Source: Mesonia ostreae
GTDB lineage: Bacteria; Bacteroidota; Bacteroidia; Flavobacteriales; Flavobacteriaceae
Length of the DNA stretch: 64,000 nucleotides
Direction of reading: 5' to 3'
NCBI RefSeq assembly: GCF_031845265.1
Contig: NZ_JAVRBG010000014.1
Coordinates: forward strand, 1 to 64,000
A program made the position numbers and the translations under genes. Position 1 is the first letter of the stretch. Every line of letters begins with the position of its first letter. This document shows positions 50,765 through 59,168 of the stretch, one piece after another. The notes under the pieces were generated by a model. It did not search any database. It saw nothing but the letters and a program-made list of their open reading frames with translations, and was not told the origin of the DNA.

Positions 50765-51022
50765 TTACTTCGCTCTTTCAATTATTTCTACTAATCTCCA
50801 ACATTTAGATTTACTCAAAGGTCTTGTTTCCATGATCCTTACTGTATCTCCTTCGTTGCAGTCGTTTGTCTCGTCGTGTGCTACATACTTTTTAGTCTTC
50901 AAGACGTACTTCCCGTACATGGGATGTTTCATCTTTTTTACTTCAGCAACAACAATAGATTTCTCCATTTTGCTACTAGTAACAACACCTACCCGTTCTT
51001 TTCTTAAGTTTCTTTTTTCCAT
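50765..51022 (-). CDS. rpsQ: 30S ribosomal protein S17
   Basis: This 85-residue OB-fold protein shows RKERVGVVTSSKMEKSIVV, HPMYGKYVLKTKKY and GDTVRIMETRPLSKSKCWRL. It lies 2 bp before rplN in reading direction. Confidence 0.98.
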   Translation of the reverse strand: MEKRNLRKERVGVVTSSKMEKSIVVAEVKKMKHPMYGKYVLKTKKYVAHDETNDCNEGDTVRIMETRPLSKSKCWRLVEIIERAK

Positions 51023-51037
51023 CTTACTTCAGCAGAA

Positions 51038-51229
51038 TTATTGTAATTCTCTTTTTGTGATTTCTGTAGTCAAACGCGCGATAGTCCTTCTTACAGTTCT
51101 CAACTGTGCCGGGTTATCTAAAGGCGTGATTGCATGTGCCATCTTTAAATCTCTATAAGATTGTTTAGAGCTAGCTACTTGCTCGTGCAAGTCCGCTACA
51201 GATAATTCTTTTACTTCTGATTGTTTCAT
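51038..51229 (-). CDS. rpmC: 50S ribosomal protein L29
   Basis: This 63-residue helical protein at the exit tunnel shows SEVKELSVADLHEQV and NPAQLRTVRRTIARLTTEI. It lies between rplP and rpsQ as usual. Confidence 0.97.
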   Translation of the reverse strand: MKQSEVKELSVADLHEQVASSKQSYRDLKMAHAITPLDNPAQLRTVRRTIARLTTEITKRELQ

Positions 51230-51239
51230 AATTAAAAAA

Positions 51240-51659
51240 TTATTCTTGATAATCTCTAGCTATAATAAATTTGGTTCTCACCGGTAATTTTTGAGCTGCT
51301 AAACGCAATGCTTCTTTTGCAATGGCTTGAGGCACCCCTCCAATTTCGAATAAAATTCTTCCCGGTTTAACAACTGCTGCCCAATACTCTACGTTACCTT
51401 TACCCTTACCCATACGAACCTCTAGAGGCTTTTTAGTAATTGGCTTATCTGGGAAAATTTTGATCCATAAAGATCCTTCCCTCTTCATATAACGAGTGGC
51501 TGCAATACGTGCAGCTTCAATTTGGCGCGCAGTAACAAAATTAGAGTCTAATGATTTGATTCCGAAGGTACCGTTCGAAAGCCTATGCCCTCTACCGGCA
51601 TTTCCTTTCATACGTCCTTTTTGTTGCTTACGATATTTTGTTCTTTTAGGCTGTAACAT
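51240..51659 (-). CDS. rplP: 50S ribosomal protein L16
   Basis: This 139-residue protein shows MLQPKRTKYRKQQKGRMKG, RAT-type segment AARIAATRYMKREGSLWIKI, and RMGKGKGNVEYWAAVVKPG. It helps position tRNA in the A site. Confidence 0.98.
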   Translation of the reverse strand: MLQPKRTKYRKQQKGRMKGNAGRGHRLSNGTFGIKSLDSNFVTARQIEAARIAATRYMKREGSLWIKIFPDKPITKKPLEVRMGKGKGNVEYWAAVVKPGRILFEIGGVPQAIAKEALRLAAQKLPVRTKFIIARDYQE

Positions 51660-51677
51660 TTCTTATGCTTTAAAAAA

Positions 51678-52397
51678 TTACTTTCTACGACGTGATTTGT
51701 TACCACCTCGACCAGATCCAGATTTCCCTCCTTGCTTCTTAGATAATCCAACAAGTGGAGAAAGTTCTCTTTTTCCGTAAACCTCACCTTTCATGATCCA
51801 TACTTTAACACCCAACCTACCGTAAGTAGTGTGAGCTTCTACTAAAGCATAGTCAATATCGGCTCTAAATGTGGAAAGAGGGATTCGTCCATCTTTGTAT
51901 GATTCTGAACGTGCCATCTCTGCCCCGTTTAAACGACCAGAAATTTGGATTTTGATTCCTTCAGAATTCATACGCATTGCAGCAGCAATAGCCATCTTTA
52001 TCGCACGACGATATGAGATTCTATTCTCAATTTGTCTAGCAATACTTGCTCCCACTAGATGGGCATCAACTTCAGGTCTTTTAATTTCAAAAATATTAAC
52101 CTGAACCTCTTTACCCGTAATTTTTTTAAGCTCTTCTTTTAACTTGTCTACCTCTTGTCCACCTTTCCCAATAATGATACCAGGTCTAGCTGTAGTGATA
52201 GTAACGGTTACAAGTTTAAGCGTGCGCTCAATAATTACTCTAGATACACTAGCTTTAGAAAGACGAGCATGGATATACTTTCTAATCTTATCGTCTTCAG
52301 CTAATTTATCGCCGTAGTCATTTCCTCCGTACCAGTTAGATTCCCATCCACGAATGATACCAAGTCTATTTCCGATTGGATTTGTTTTTTGTCCCAT
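51678..52397 (-). CDS. rpsC: 30S ribosomal protein S3
   Basis: This 239-residue protein starts MGQKTNPIGNRLGIIRGWES and has a type II KH domain with GIIIGKGGQEVDKLKEEL and the C-terminal domain with YGRLGVKVWIMKGEVYGKRE. The C-terminus is glycine- and arginine-rich (GSGRGGNKSRRRK). Confidence 0.98.
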   Translation of the reverse strand: MGQKTNPIGNRLGIIRGWESNWYGGNDYGDKLAEDDKIRKYIHARLSKASVSRVIIERTLKLVTVTITTARPGIIIGKGGQEVDKLKEELKKITGKEVQVNIFEIKRPEVDAHLVGASIARQIENRISYRRAIKMAIAAAMRMNSEGIKIQISGRLNGAEMARSESYKDGRIPLSTFRADIDYALVEAHTTYGRLGVKVWIMKGEVYGKRELSPLVGLSKKQGGKSGSGRGGNKSRRRK

Positions 52398-52405
52398 ACT
52401 ACTTC

Positions 52406-52813
52406 TTAGCTTTGTGTATTATTTTTAGATCCCAACACTAATGTAACGTGGTTCGATCTTTTTCTTATTCTATGTGCTCTTCCTTGCGGTGCAGGACGCA
52501 GTCTTTTCAACATACTTCCACCATCCACACGAATTTCTTTTACAAACAACTCTGCCTCTTCAACACTCGCATCTTCATTTTTTGCTTGCCAGTTAGCTAT
52601 AGCTGACAACAAAAGTTTCTCTAATCGACGAGAAGCTTCTTTAGAATTGAATTTTAAGATTTGAAGCGCTTTTTCTACACCTTCACCCCTTACTAAATCC
52701 GCTACTAAGCGCATTTTTCTTGGGGAAGTAGGGCAGTTATTTAGTTTTGCAAAAGCTATCTGCTTTTTAGCTTCCTTTATTTGCTCTGCTCTTTCTCTTT
52801 TACGAACTCCCAT
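52406..52813 (-). CDS. rplV: 50S ribosomal protein L22
   Basis: This 135-residue tunnel protein has NNCPTSPRKMRLVADLVRG and the tip loop segment LKRLRPAPQGRAHRIRKRSN. It lies between rpsS and rpsC. Confidence 0.98.
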   Translation of the reverse strand: MGVRKRERAEQIKEAKKQIAFAKLNNCPTSPRKMRLVADLVRGEGVEKALQILKFNSKEASRRLEKLLLSAIANWQAKNEDASVEEAELFVKEIRVDGGSMLKRLRPAPQGRAHRIRKRSNHVTLVLGSKNNTQS

Positions 52814-52821
52814 AGCTTCAA

Positions 52822-53100
52822 TTATTTTTTACCTTTATTTTTCGCACCTTGGTGTCCTCTATACGAGCGAGTTGGTGAAAATTCTCCTAATTTATGACCT
52901 ACCATATTCTCTGTTACATATACAGGAACAAATTGTTTCCCATTATGAACTCCTATAGTTTGCCCTACAAAATCTGGAGTAATCATAGAAGCCCTAGACC
53001 AAGTTTTGATCACAGATTTCTTACCAGACTCAACATTTTGAGTTACCTTTCTCTCTAATTTATAGTGAACGTAAGGTCCTTTTTTTAATGAACGTGCCAT
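52822..53100 (-). CDS. rpsS: 30S ribosomal protein S19
   Basis: This 92-residue protein shows MARSLKKGPYVHYKLERKV, KTWSRASMITPDFVG and GHKLGEFSPTRSYRGH. It lies 6 bp after rplB in reading direction. Confidence 0.98.
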   Translation of the reverse strand: MARSLKKGPYVHYKLERKVTQNVESGKKSVIKTWSRASMITPDFVGQTIGVHNGKQFVPVYVTENMVGHKLGEFSPTRSYRGHQGAKNKGKK

Positions 53101-53106
53101 ATCTTA

Positions 53107-53934
53107 TTATTTCTTTCTACGTTCTACAATATACTTATTACTCGACTTGGTTTTAGAACGAGTTCTGAAACCTTTAGCAGGAAGACCTTTTCTAGATCTT
53201 GGATGACCTCCAGCAGATTTTCCTTCTCCACCTCCCATTGGGTGATCGACAGGATTCATCACAACCGGTCTTGTTCTAGGCCTTCTTCCCAACCATCTAC
53301 TTCTACCAGCCTTACCAGACACTAACAACTGATGATCACTGTTAGAAACAGCTCCAATAGTTGCCATACAACCTGCTAATATCATTCTAACTTCACCAGA
53401 AGGAAGTTTAACTGTAGCGTATTTCCCTTCTCTTGCCATTAATTGAGCAAAAGAACCTGCACTCCTCGCCATCACAGCTCCTTGCCCAGGACGAAGTTCC
53501 ATACAAGAAATAATAGTACCTAATGGTATTTGGCTTAAAGGCATCGCATTTCCTATTTCAGTAGCCACATCTGCATCTCCTGACACTAGGTTTTGACCTA
53601 CCTGCAAACCGTTTTGTGCGATTACGTAACGCTTTTCGCCATCTTGATAATTTAATAACGCAATAAAAGCGGTTCTATTCGGATCATATTCTATAGAAGC
53701 GACTGTTGCAGGAATCCCTGATTTGTCTCTCTTAAAATCGATGATACGATAGCGCTTTTTATGACCTCCACCTATGTAGCGCATGGTCATTTTTCCTTGA
53801 CTGTTTCTACCTCCAGATCTTTTGTTCGGAGCGAGCAAGCTCTTCTCCGGCTTATCAGTACTAATGGCGTCATACCCATTAACTACTCTAAAACGCTGAC
53901 CAGGAGTGATTGGTTTTAACTTTCTAACCGACAT
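53107..53934 (-). CDS. rplB: 50S ribosomal protein L2
   Basis: This 275-residue protein shows RNSQGKMTMRYIGGGHKKRY, GTIISCMELRPGQGAVMARS and VVMNPVDHPMGGGEGKSAGG with the conserved peptidyl-transferase-associated histidine. Normal length. Confidence 0.98.
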   Translation of the reverse strand: MSVRKLKPITPGQRFRVVNGYDAISTDKPEKSLLAPNKRSGGRNSQGKMTMRYIGGGHKKRYRIIDFKRDKSGIPATVASIEYDPNRTAFIALLNYQDGEKRYVIAQNGLQVGQNLVSGDADVATEIGNAMPLSQIPLGTIISCMELRPGQGAVMARSAGSFAQLMAREGKYATVKLPSGEVRMILAGCMATIGAVSNSDHQLLVSGKAGRSRWLGRRPRTRPVVMNPVDHPMGGGEGKSAGGHPRSRKGLPAKGFRTRSKTKSSNKYIVERRKK

Positions 53935-53944
53935 TCTCTAATTC

Positions 53945-54235
53945 TTAAAGATTAGTATATAAATCTATAGTTTCTCCTTCCGCCACCTGTACAATTGCTT
54001 TCTTATAAGCACTTGTTTTACCAGTTACAACTCCCGTTTTTGTATACCGAGATTTGCGATCAGGACGGACATTCATTGTGCGAACTTTTTCAACTGAAAC
54101 GCCATAAGCAGACTCAACTGCATCTTTGATTTCAATCTTGTTCGACTTATTATTTACTACAAATGCAAAACGATTGTTTAACTCACTATCGCTAGTTGCT
54201 TTTTCTGTAATAATAGGTTTTATTAAGATACTCAT
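53945..54235 (-). CDS. rplW: 50S ribosomal protein L23
   Basis: This 96-residue tunnel-exit protein shows LIKPIITEKATSDSELNNRF and KIEIKDAVESAYGVSVEKV, then MNVRPDRKSRYTK. It is the docking site for SRP, whose Ffh is encoded in this window. Confidence 0.98.
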   Translation of the reverse strand: MSILIKPIITEKATSDSELNNRFAFVVNNKSNKIEIKDAVESAYGVSVEKVRTMNVRPDRKSRYTKTGVVTGKTSAYKKAIVQVAEGETIDLYTNL

Positions 54236-54240
54236 AACGT

Positions 54241-54870
54241 TTATTTGCTAAAATTCGACTCAATTCCTTCTAACGCACCTTCCAAAACTATCACTTTTTT
54301 CGCATTAAGTATTTTATAAGTACTTAGCTCAGAGGAAGTTATAACTTCAGAAGTTTTTAAATTACGTGATGACAAATATACATTTTTATTTGAACCACCC
54401 AAGATTATTAGAGATTTTTTACTTTCTGCACCAATACCTTTTAAAACTTCTATTAAATTTTTAGTTTTTGGAACATCAAATTGAAAATCTTCTACCACAA
54501 CTATTTCGTTGTTTTTAGCTTTTTGACTAAGAACTGATTTACGTGCAAGACGCTTTAAGTTCTTATTTAATTTAAAACCGTAGTTTCTTGGTCTTGGTCC
54601 AAAAATACGACCTCCACCTCTAAAAATACCAGACTTAATACTACCAGCTCTAGCGGTACCAGTACCCTTTTGCTTTTTAATCTTTCTAGTACTTCCAATA
54701 ATCTCTGCGCGTTCTTTAGCTTTATGCGTTCCTTGTCTTTGATTTGCCAAGAATTGCTTTACATCTAAATAAACAGCATGATCATTAGGTTCTATTCCGA
54801 AAACAGCATCAGAAAGGTTTGCCTCTCTACCTGTTTCTTTTCCTTTAATATCTACAACTGCTACTTTCAT
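54241..54870 (-). CDS. rplD: 50S ribosomal protein L4
   Basis: This 209-residue protein has the internal loop KGTGTARAGSIKSGIFRGGG and FGPRPRNYGFKLNKNLKRLA, and EVLKGIGAESKKSLIILGG. The start codon at 54870 overlaps the last base of rplC, so the two are translationally coupled. In E. coli L4 represses its own operon. Confidence 0.98.
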   Translation of the reverse strand: MKVAVVDIKGKETGREANLSDAVFGIEPNDHAVYLDVKQFLANQRQGTHKAKERAEIIGSTRKIKKQKGTGTARAGSIKSGIFRGGGRIFGPRPRNYGFKLNKNLKRLARKSVLSQKAKNNEIVVVEDFQFDVPKTKNLIEVLKGIGAESKKSLIILGGSNKNVYLSSRNLKTSEVITSSELSTYKILNAKKVIVLEGALEGIESNFSK

Positions 54871-55484
54871 TACTTCTGAATAGTTACGTAAGCGTTCTTA
54901 TGACCAGGTACACATCCCTTAACAACAAGTAAATTCTTGTCTGCCACAACTTTTAACACTTTAAGATTTTGTACTTTCACTTTTTCTCCACCCATTCTTC
55001 CGGCCATACGCATTCCCTTGAAAATTCTCGCAGGATACGATGCAGCACCAACAGATCCTGGTGCTCTCAACATACTTTGTTGACCGTGAGTTCTTGTAGA
55101 TCCTCTAAAGCCGTGTCTTTTCACAACTCCCTGAAAACCTTTTCCTTTAGAAGTACCTGCTACATCCACAAATTCTCCTTCAGTAAAATGTTCTACGGTG
55201 ATTTCATCACCTAATTTAAGTTCACTTGCATAACCTTGGAACTCGACAACTTTGCGCTTAGCAACAGTACCAGCTTTCTTAAAGTGCCCTTGAGCAGCTT
55301 TAGTAGAAGCTTTGTCTGATTTGTCATCGAAACCAAGTTGAAGTGCTTCGTACCCGTCAACCTCATTGGTTCTGACTTGGGTAACTACGCATGGTCCAGC
55401 TTGAATAACGGTACAAGGAATGTTCTTCCCGTTCTCGTCAAAAATGCTGGTCATACCGATTTTTTTTCCTATTAACCCAGACAT
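54870..55484 (-). CDS. rplC: 50S ribosomal protein L3
   Basis: This 204-residue protein starts MSGLIGKKIGMTSIFDENG and has SKGKGFQGVVKRHGF, THGQQSMLRAPGSVGAASYP and the C-terminal GHKNAYVTIQK. A 203-bp gap, the largest in the operon, separates it from rpsJ. Confidence 0.98.
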   Translation of the reverse strand: MSGLIGKKIGMTSIFDENGKNIPCTVIQAGPCVVTQVRTNEVDGYEALQLGFDDKSDKASTKAAQGHFKKAGTVAKRKVVEFQGYASELKLGDEITVEHFTEGEFVDVAGTSKGKGFQGVVKRHGFRGSTRTHGQQSMLRAPGSVGAASYPARIFKGMRMAGRMGGEKVKVQNLKVLKVVADKNLLVVKGCVPGHKNAYVTIQK

Positions 55485-55687
55485 AATTATTAATTTAAAT
55501 TATTTATTTAAAAGTATTCAGGATTGAAAATACCTTCCAATCCTGAATGTATCTTTCCGTTTTTCCTTCGCTCGAAGCTCCAGACATGTAGCTTTCTACG
55601 TTAGCAGAAAACTTTTTTATCCATTTTCCAAAATAGAAACCTTAAAAATTTTTTCAGATTATAAGGTTACATTTCCAAAGAAATTGA
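55485..55687 (-). promoter_or_regulatory. Structured spacer between rpsJ and rplC, candidate leader
   Basis: This is the longest gap in the superoperon. On the minus strand it contains a perfect 11-bp hairpin (ATTCAGGATTG / CAATCCTGAAT at 55516-55548, 11-nt loop), a small CTTC/GAAG hairpin (55566-55577) and a GTAG/CTAC hairpin. The main stem lies 31 nt before the rplC start and is followed by only a weak T run. It could be a control leader for rplC-rplD-rplW; a perfect TAnnTTTG promoter was not found. Confidence 0.4.
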
Positions 55688-55993
55688 TTAAACTTTAATC
55701 TCTACTTCCACACCACTTGGCAACTCCAATTTCATTAACGCATCAATGGTTTTTGAAGAAGAAGAGTAGATATCTAATAGTCTTTTATAAGAACTAAGTT
55801 GAAATTGCTCTCTCGCCTTTTTGTTAACGTGCGGAGAACGCAATACGGTAAATATCTTTTTGTGTGTTGGCAATGGGATTGGACCCGTTACTACAGCACC
55901 AGTAGTTTTTACTGTTTTTACAATCTTCTCAGCAGATTTATCTACCAAGTTGTAATCGTAAGATTTTAATTTTATTCTGATTTTCTGACTCAT
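55688..55993 (-). CDS. rpsJ: 30S ribosomal protein S10
   Basis: This 101-residue protein shows RIKLKSYDYNLVDKSAEKIV, GPIPLPTHKKIFTVLRSPHV and REQFQLSSYKRLLDI. It follows fusA by 11 bp with no tuf gene between them, the usual Bacteroidetes order. Confidence 0.98.
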   Translation of the reverse strand: MSQKIRIKLKSYDYNLVDKSAEKIVKTVKTTGAVVTGPIPLPTHKKIFTVLRSPHVNKKAREQFQLSSYKRLLDIYSSSSKTIDALMKLELPSGVEVEIKV

Positions 55994-56004
55994 GTTACTT
56001 GATA

Positions 56005-58113
56005 TTAGTCGTTAGTTCCTTTTGCTGCTTTGATTACTTCTTCTGAAATACTAGAAGGAGTTTCAGCAAAATGAGAAAATTCCATTGTAGAAGTTGCTCT
56101 ACCCGAAGATAAAGTTCTTAGCGTAGTTACATAACCAAACATTTCTGCCAAAGGCACTAATGCTTTGATTACTTTTGCACCAGATCTATCTGACATATCA
56201 TTAACCTGACCTCTTCTTTTGTTAAGGTCACCTACGATATCCCCCATATTCTCTTCTGGAGTAACTACCTCATTCTTCATCATTGGCTCAAGAATTATCG
56301 CACCAGCTCCTTTTGCTGCCGCTTTGTAACCCATTTTTGCGGCCAATTCAAAAGATAATTGATCTGAATCTACAGGGTGAAAAGAACCATCCTTTAAAAC
56401 AACCTTTAAAGAATCCATTTGGAAACCAGCTAAAGGCCCATTTTTCATTGCTTGTGCAAATCCTTTCTCTACAGACGGAATAAATTCTTTAGGAACACGT
56501 CCACCTTTAATTTCATCTACAAACTGCAAACCAGTTCCTTCGAAGTCTTCATCTACAGGACCCATTTCAAATACAATATCAGCAAATTTACCACGACCCC
56601 CAGATTGTTTCTTATAAACTTCTCTATGTTGTGCAGTTTTAGTTACCGCTTCTTTATACTCTACTTGAGGCTCACCTTCGTTAACCTCTACTTTAAATTC
56701 TCTTTTTAAACGATCCACTAAAATTTCGATATGCAATTCACCCATACCAGAAATAATAGTTTGACCTGAGATCTCATCTGTTTTCACAACAAAAGTTGGA
56801 TCCTCTTCTGCTAATTTAGCTAAAGCCATCCCCATCTTATCTACATCTGCTTTAGTTTTTGGCTCTACCGCGATACCAATTACTGGCGCTGGAAAAGTCA
56901 TAGATTCTAAAACCACAGGATGATCCAAATCGGTCAACGTATCTCCCGTTTTAATATCTTTAAATCCAACTGCCGCTCCAATATCCCCAGCCTCAATTCT
57001 ATCGATAGGCTCTTGCTTATTCGCATGCATTTGGTACATTCTAGAAATTCTTTCTTTCTTACCAGATCTATTATTCAAAACATAAGAACCAGCATCTAAA
57101 GAACCTGAATAGGTTCTAAAGAAGGCCAAACGTCCCACGAAAGGATCGGTAGCAATTTTAAATGCCAATGCAGAAAATGGAGAATCTACGTGAGGTTTAC
57201 GAGACTCATCTTCACCAGTGTCGGGATTAGTCCCAACAATCGCATCGATATCTAATGGAGATGGCAAGTAACGCATTACTGCATCCAGCATTGCCTGAAC
57301 TCCTTTGTTTTTAAAAGCAGAACCACACATCATAGGTATGATAGACATATCTATAGTTGCCGCTCTTAAAGCTGCAATAATTTCATCTTCTGTAATAGAA
57401 TTTTCATCCTCAAAGAATTTCTCCATTAAGGTTTCATCATATTCTGCTACAGCTTCAACTAGCTCAGCTCTGTATTTATTTACATCTTCTAAAAGTTCTT
57501 CAGGAATCTCAATTTCATTATAAGTCATCCCGAAGTTATCATCATCCCAAACAATTGCTTTTTTGGAAATCAAATCAACTACACCTTTAAAATCTAATTC
57601 ATCACCAATTGGCACTTGCAATGGTACTGGATTACCTCCAAGCATTTCTCTAACTTGCTTACACACGTTAAAGAAATCTGCACCCTGACGGTCCATTTTA
57701 TTTACAAATCCTAATCTAGGTACTTTATATTTATCTGCTTGCCTCCAAACGGTTTCAGACTGTGGCTCAACACCATCTACCGCACTAAACAAAGCTACAA
57801 CACCATCCAATACACGCAAAGAACGCTCTACCTCTACTGTAAAGTCAACGTGACCTGGAGTATCGATAATATTTACTGTAAATTCTGTATCTTTATACAT
57901 CCATTTACAGTGTGTTGCAGCAGAAGTAATTGTAATACCTCTTTCTTGCTCCTGCTCCATCCAGTCCATAGTAGCCGCACCTTGATGCGTTTCACCTATC
58001 TTATGGTTTACTCCTGTGTAGAACAAAATACGTTCCGTAGTTGTTGTTTTTCCAGCATCAATATGCGCTGCAATACCAATATTTCTTGTATATTTTAAAT
58101 CTCTTTGTGCCAT
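56005..58113 (-). CDS. fusA: Elongation factor G
   Basis: This 702-residue translocase GTPase begins MAQRDLKYTRNIGIAAHIDA with the P-loop AHIDAGKTTTTE, then DTPGHVDFTVEVERSLRVLDG-type G3 (quoted in part), NKMDRQGADF (G4), and domains II-V ending LRTLSSGRATSTMEFSHF. The length and motifs match a normal housekeeping EF-G. It lies 5 bp after rpsG. Confidence 0.98.
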   Translation of the reverse strand: MAQRDLKYTRNIGIAAHIDAGKTTTTERILFYTGVNHKIGETHQGAATMDWMEQEQERGITITSAATHCKWMYKDTEFTVNIIDTPGHVDFTVEVERSLRVLDGVVALFSAVDGVEPQSETVWRQADKYKVPRLGFVNKMDRQGADFFNVCKQVREMLGGNPVPLQVPIGDELDFKGVVDLISKKAIVWDDDNFGMTYNEIEIPEELLEDVNKYRAELVEAVAEYDETLMEKFFEDENSITEDEIIAALRAATIDMSIIPMMCGSAFKNKGVQAMLDAVMRYLPSPLDIDAIVGTNPDTGEDESRKPHVDSPFSALAFKIATDPFVGRLAFFRTYSGSLDAGSYVLNNRSGKKERISRMYQMHANKQEPIDRIEAGDIGAAVGFKDIKTGDTLTDLDHPVVLESMTFPAPVIGIAVEPKTKADVDKMGMALAKLAEEDPTFVVKTDEISGQTIISGMGELHIEILVDRLKREFKVEVNEGEPQVEYKEAVTKTAQHREVYKKQSGGRGKFADIVFEMGPVDEDFEGTGLQFVDEIKGGRVPKEFIPSVEKGFAQAMKNGPLAGFQMDSLKVVLKDGSFHPVDSDQLSFELAAKMGYKAAAKGAGAIILEPMMKNEVVTPEENMGDIVGDLNKRRGQVNDMSDRSGAKVIKALVPLAEMFGYVTTLRTLSSGRATSTMEFSHFAETPSSISEEVIKAAKGTND

Positions 58114-58118
58114 TGTTT

Positions 58119-58595
58119 CTAGAATCTAAAGTGTGAGAATGCTTTATTTGCTTCTGCCATTCTATGCGTATCTACTCTTTTCTTAACCGCAGCACCTTCT
58201 TCTTTAGCCGCAGCTAAAACTTCAGCAGCTAATTTTGCAGCCATTCCTTTTTCGTTACGTTTACGCGAAAATGAGATTAACCACTTCATAGCGGTTGATA
58301 CTTTTCGGTCTGGTCTAATTTGATTTGGAATTTGAAATGTTGCTCCCCCAACACGCCTACTTCTCACTTCTACGTGAGGCATAACGTTAGATAAAGCATC
58401 TTTCCACAACTCTAAAGCAGTTTTTTCTTCGTCTTGATTTTTCTCCTCTACAATCGCCATAGCATCGTAGAAAATCTTAAAAGCTACCGATTTCTTACCA
58501 TCCCACATCATCATGTTAACGAAACGAGTCACTAACTGATCGTTAAACTTTGGATCTGGTAAAAGAGGTCTCTTTTTTGCCTGTTTTTTTCTCAT
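58119..58595 (-). CDS. rpsG: 30S ribosomal protein S7
   Basis: This 158-residue protein starts MRKKQAKKRPLLPDPKFND and has KSVAFKIFYDAM, GGATFQIPNQIRPDRKVST and RNEKGMAAKLAAEVL. It binds the 3' domain of 16S rRNA and lies between rpsL and fusA. Confidence 0.98.
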   Translation of the reverse strand: MRKKQAKKRPLLPDPKFNDQLVTRFVNMMMWDGKKSVAFKIFYDAMAIVEEKNQDEEKTALELWKDALSNVMPHVEVRSRRVGGATFQIPNQIRPDRKVSTAMKWLISFSRKRNEKGMAAKLAAEVLAAAKEEGAAVKKRVDTHRMAEANKAFSHFRF

Positions 58596-58618
58596 GTCTT
58601 CTCTTTAAAAGTTGTTAA

Positions 58619-58993
58619 TTACTTCTTAGGGCGTTTGGCACCGTATTTAGATCTTCTTTGCGTTCTTCCCTCAACACCTGCGGTATCTAAGGCTCCACGA
58701 ACAATATGGTATCTAACTCCTGGTAAATCCTTTACCCTTCCACCTCTAACTAATACTATCGAGTGCTCTTGTAGATTGTGTCCCTCTCCTGGAATGTATG
58801 CGTTAACTTCCTTACCGTTTGTTAACCTTACCCTCGCTACTTTACGCATCGCCGAGTTAGGCTTCTTAGGTGTAGTTGTATAAACACGCGTACAAACTCC
58901 ACGACGTTGTGGGCACGAATCCAAAGCAGCCGATTTACTCTTCTTAGTTATTTTGGTTCTTCCTTTACGTACTAATTGTGAAATTGTTGGCAT
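58619..58993 (-). CDS. rpsL: 30S ribosomal protein S12
   Basis: This 124-residue decoding-centre protein starts MPTISQLVRKGRTKITKKSK and has CTRVYTTTPKKPNSAMRKVA, with the streptomycin-target lysine in TPKKPNS, and GRVKDLPGVRYHIVRGALD. The ATG at 58993 is chosen; the frame is open 84 bp further upstream but that part overlaps the promoter. It is the first gene of the superoperon. Confidence 0.98.
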   Translation of the reverse strand: MPTISQLVRKGRTKITKKSKSAALDSCPQRRGVCTRVYTTTPKKPNSAMRKVARVRLTNGKEVNAYIPGEGHNLQEHSIVLVRGGRVKDLPGVRYHIVRGALDTAGVEGRTQRRSKYGAKRPKK

Positions 58994-59047
58994 AATTTCT
59001 TTTACACTAATTATGTTAAAAAATATTTCCCCTATTTTTAGGGTTTG

Positions 59048-59078
59048 CAAATTTAGAAATAAATATGAAATATTCAAA
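59048..59078 (-). promoter_or_regulatory. Promoter of the rpsL-rplQ superoperon
   Basis: On the minus strand TTTG (59075-59078) is followed after exactly 19 nt by TAAATTTG (59048-59055). Both parts match the Bacteroidetes -33/-7 consensus (TTTG, 17-21 nt, TAnnTTTG). Transcription would start near 59042, giving a leader of about 48 nt before rpsL. Confidence 0.88.
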
Positions 59079-59168
59079 TAATTATTAATTTAATTTCAGT
59101 GAGATTTTGATTCTTAGCAAATTGTACGCTATTTTCGTTCTATCAACGTTATTCCTAAAAAGACATTA

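Noticed and set aside
55504..55587. 27-codon minus-strand frame in the rpsJ-rplC spacer
   Set aside because: It covers the main hairpin and lacks any conserved-looking pattern; the structure is the better explanation.
55994..56004. Missing tuf gene between fusA and rpsJ, and missing map between secY and infA
   Set aside because: These absences are normal gene order in many Bacteroidetes rather than a local deletion.
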